Made by a program: the position numbers and the translations under genes. This document shows, piece after piece, positions 62,109 through 64,000 of a stretch of DNA of 64,000 nucleotides (its first letter is position 1; each line of letters opens with the position of its first letter). The DNA is from Cymbidium sinense (Eukaryota > Streptophyta > Magnoliopsida > Asparagales > Orchidaceae), in assembly GCA_021442155.1 (NCBI GenBank), contig CM038225.1, positions 84,580,925-84,644,924 of the forward strand, written 5' to 3'. Under the pieces are notes generated by a model. The model was not told the DNA's origin and searched no databases. It saw only the letters and a program-made list of their open reading frames with translations.

Positions 62109-62598
62109 AATGGACAGAACCTTTACCGTAGCAGCATCAATGTCAACTATGCTCAATCAAGATCTAGCATTGGAGGTGAAGGTGGAGGCGATAATTATTA
62201 TAATGGTGGTTAGGGATCTCACGGTGCTAGTGGATATGGAGGTTATGGTCAAAGCAGTGGTGGTTATGGAACCAAAAGGAGCGATGGAGGTTATAGCCAT
62301 GGTGGTAGCAGAGGGAGAGATTGGGTATATGATGGCAGATACTAATACTTGAGAAGCCGGGGTGGTTCTGATTGGAGCTAGAGAAATTGAAGAATCAGTG
62401 ATATGATATGCTGCTTATTGAAATGTGTCTTTACATTAGAGATAGTTCCAGTTATCTAGGGTTTTTAATTTTGTCAATGGATGCTCATTTGTTATATATG
62501 TCATCGCTTATGTCTTAGAAAACATGGGGTGCTACTTGATTGATGAAATCAAAAAGCAGAAATGTTGAATCTAAAATTGTTCTCTATTTAAAAAAAAA
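62109..62598 (+). pseudogene. GR-RBP retropseudogene, copy 12
   Basis: It reads NGQNLYRSSINVNYAQSRSS, with the ancestral CAG, then GGEGGGDNYYNGG-stop-GSHGASGYGGYG, QSSGGYGTKRSDGGYSHGG, RGRDWVYDGRY-stop-YLRSRGGSDWS-stop-RN-stop. Three internal stops are present in one frame. The 3' UTR is near identical in wording to copy 11 (TCTAAAATTGTTCTCTATTT). The 80-codon open frame over it is out of frame. Confidence 0.92.
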
Positions 62599-62770
62599 CC
62601 TTGAACACTAAACCCTAAACTAAATCTTAATCTTTAAACCTAAAACAAAAACCCTATACCCTAAACCCTAAACCCTAAACCCTAAAAACCTTAGACACTA
62701 AACCCTAAACCCTAAACCCTAAACCTACAACCCTAAACCTACAACCCTAAACCATAAACTATAAAACACA
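62599..62770 (+). repeat. Telomere-like block
   Basis: Post-GRP flank and heptamers, with ACCCTAAACCTACA twice. Confidence 0.82.
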
Positions 62771-63190
62771 AACTAAACAACCCTGACCACTGACCTAACC
62801 CAGCCACCTCACAACTCCACCAAATGTTAATGAAAAACCCCAAAACCACTTAAACACCATTAACTCTAGGCTACAAACTAAATCCAGGCCCCAGACCTAA
62901 ACACTGACTAGGCCAGAAACTGGGCCTGCAGCTGGGCCTGGCCTGGACTGAGTGCCCGCCAAAGATCGGCCAGGCTATGTGACCGGACCTGAGCCCTGGG
63001 CTACCAGGCCCTAGACCTGGCTGAGGCTGGGCCCTCTGGGCCCTAGGCTGACACTGGGCAGGTGGTGACCTGGGCCCAGGCCTGGGCCCTGGGCCACTGG
63101 GCTGGGCCCTGGGCCCTGAGCCAAACTGACCCTACTGGGCCACAGCCTGGGACGGCCCCACTGAGCCATGGGCCACCTGAGCTAGGCCTA
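62771..63190 (+). repeat. GC-rich island
   Basis: Grades from CCACTGACC words into GGGCCCTGGGCCACTGGGC. No coding signal. Confidence 0.74.
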
Positions 63191-63670
63191 GTTAATTAGC
63201 TAAAAATAGGCTAAATAAAAGATAAGATAAAGATAAAACTTAAAGCTGACTGGTATAAAGATGTAATATTAAATAATACTATTAAAATAAATAAACCTAA
63301 ACTAAACTAAAATAAGATAAACCTAAGAATAAAAGAGCTAAAATAAACCTCAAATCAGATAAATTAAAACTAAATAAAAAAAACCTTAGATAAAACCTAA
63401 AATAAATAAAATAAACCTAAACCCTAAATTAAAATAACCTAAATAAAAGAAATAAACCTGTAAAGTAAAATAAATAAACCTAAACCTACACATTAACCTA
63501 AACATAAATTTAAACTAAATAAAATAAAATAAATTAAAATCATCTAAATAAACCTAAACCTTTGGTTTATTTAATTTAAAGAAATAAAACCACTAACCCT
63601 ACCACTTTTTAAACCTAAACTACTGACCTTACATGAAACACCTAACCCTACCACTAAAATCTAAACCTAA
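63191..63670 (+). repeat. Short A-rich module, landmark and telomere-like stub
   Basis: Matches 58321-58790. Landmark CCTTTGGTTTATTTAATTTA near 63560. Confidence 0.78.
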
Positions 63671-64000
63671 ACCTAATGTAAATAAAACCTAAAAAAAAGT
63701 AAACCAAAATATAAAAATAAAATAAAATAGGATAAAAACCTAAACTAAAACCTAAACCTAAAATTAAACCAAAATAAAAAATGAAATCTAAACTAAAATA
63801 AAATAAGAAAAACCCTAAACTAAACTAAATAATAAAATAAATAAAAAATAGAAAACCTAATTAAAATAAAAGTTAAACGTAAATAAAAATGAAATAAACC
63901 TAAACTAAAGTAAAATAATAACTAAATAAAAACCTAAACCTAAAAATAAAATCAAAAAATAAATAAATAATAAAACCAAAACCCTAAACTAAAAAAAGAC
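63671..64000 (+). repeat. A-rich array module (runs off the window)
   Basis: Matches the start of 58791-59520. The array therefore continues to the right. Confidence 0.8.

Noticed and set aside
10007..64000. Pure simple-sequence repeat with no structure
   Set aside because: Word order, landmark motifs and rare words are conserved between distant modules.

Overview
The window is plant nuclear repeat DNA. I find no intact host gene, rRNA, tRNA or CRISPR array. The plant assignment rests on Arabidopsis-type telomere heptamers (CCCTAAA), plant Ty1/copia and Ty3/gypsy proteins, an L1-type LINE with a DUF4283-like ORF1 and a C-terminal RNase H, and pseudogene copies of a plant glycine-rich RNA-binding protein (GR-RBP, GRP7-like). 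The sequence does not fix the species. A large-genome seed plant with interstitial or subtelomeric telomere-like heterochromatin is my inference.

About 45 kb is one composite satellite. Its parts recur in order: (1) a 5'-truncated GR-RBP retropseudogene of about 470 bp (12 copies, all on +); (2) a block of degenerate CCCTAAA repeat; (3) an A-rich module of about 0.7-1.1 kb made of AATAAA/CCTAAA words whose order is conserved between copies; (4) a landmark motif resembling CCTACCGGTTTACTTAATTT at the module end; (5) more CCCTAAA-like repeat, often with a short linker, leading into the next pseudogene. Spacing is commonly 2.0-2.8 kb once insertions are subtracted. C-rich telomere words are on the + strand throughout. 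Islands of GC-rich CCCTGGGCC-like sequence sit inside the array near 11, 15.7, 18.3, 55.7, 58 and 63 kb.

Transposons interrupt the array. 141-9608 is a degenerate Ty1/copia element on -, with both LTRs, inside GR-RBP copy 1. 13859-13966 is a 5'-truncated LINE end with an exact 18-bp target-site duplication. 24839-32829 is a near full-length, inactivated LINE of the same family. 36461-42932 holds a Ty3/gypsy 3' part on - (RT, RNase H, integrase) joined to a satellite-rich segment; a second copy of that segment lies at 51754-54126. All three reverse transcriptases have lost a catalytic Asp.

Nothing here looks like a working pathway. The interest is architectural: a GR-RBP retrocopy captured into telomere-like DNA and amplified with it as a higher-order repeat, with later LINE insertions in the same orientation. 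Block boundaries in the low-complexity parts are good to about 20-50 bp, and similarity statements are by eye.
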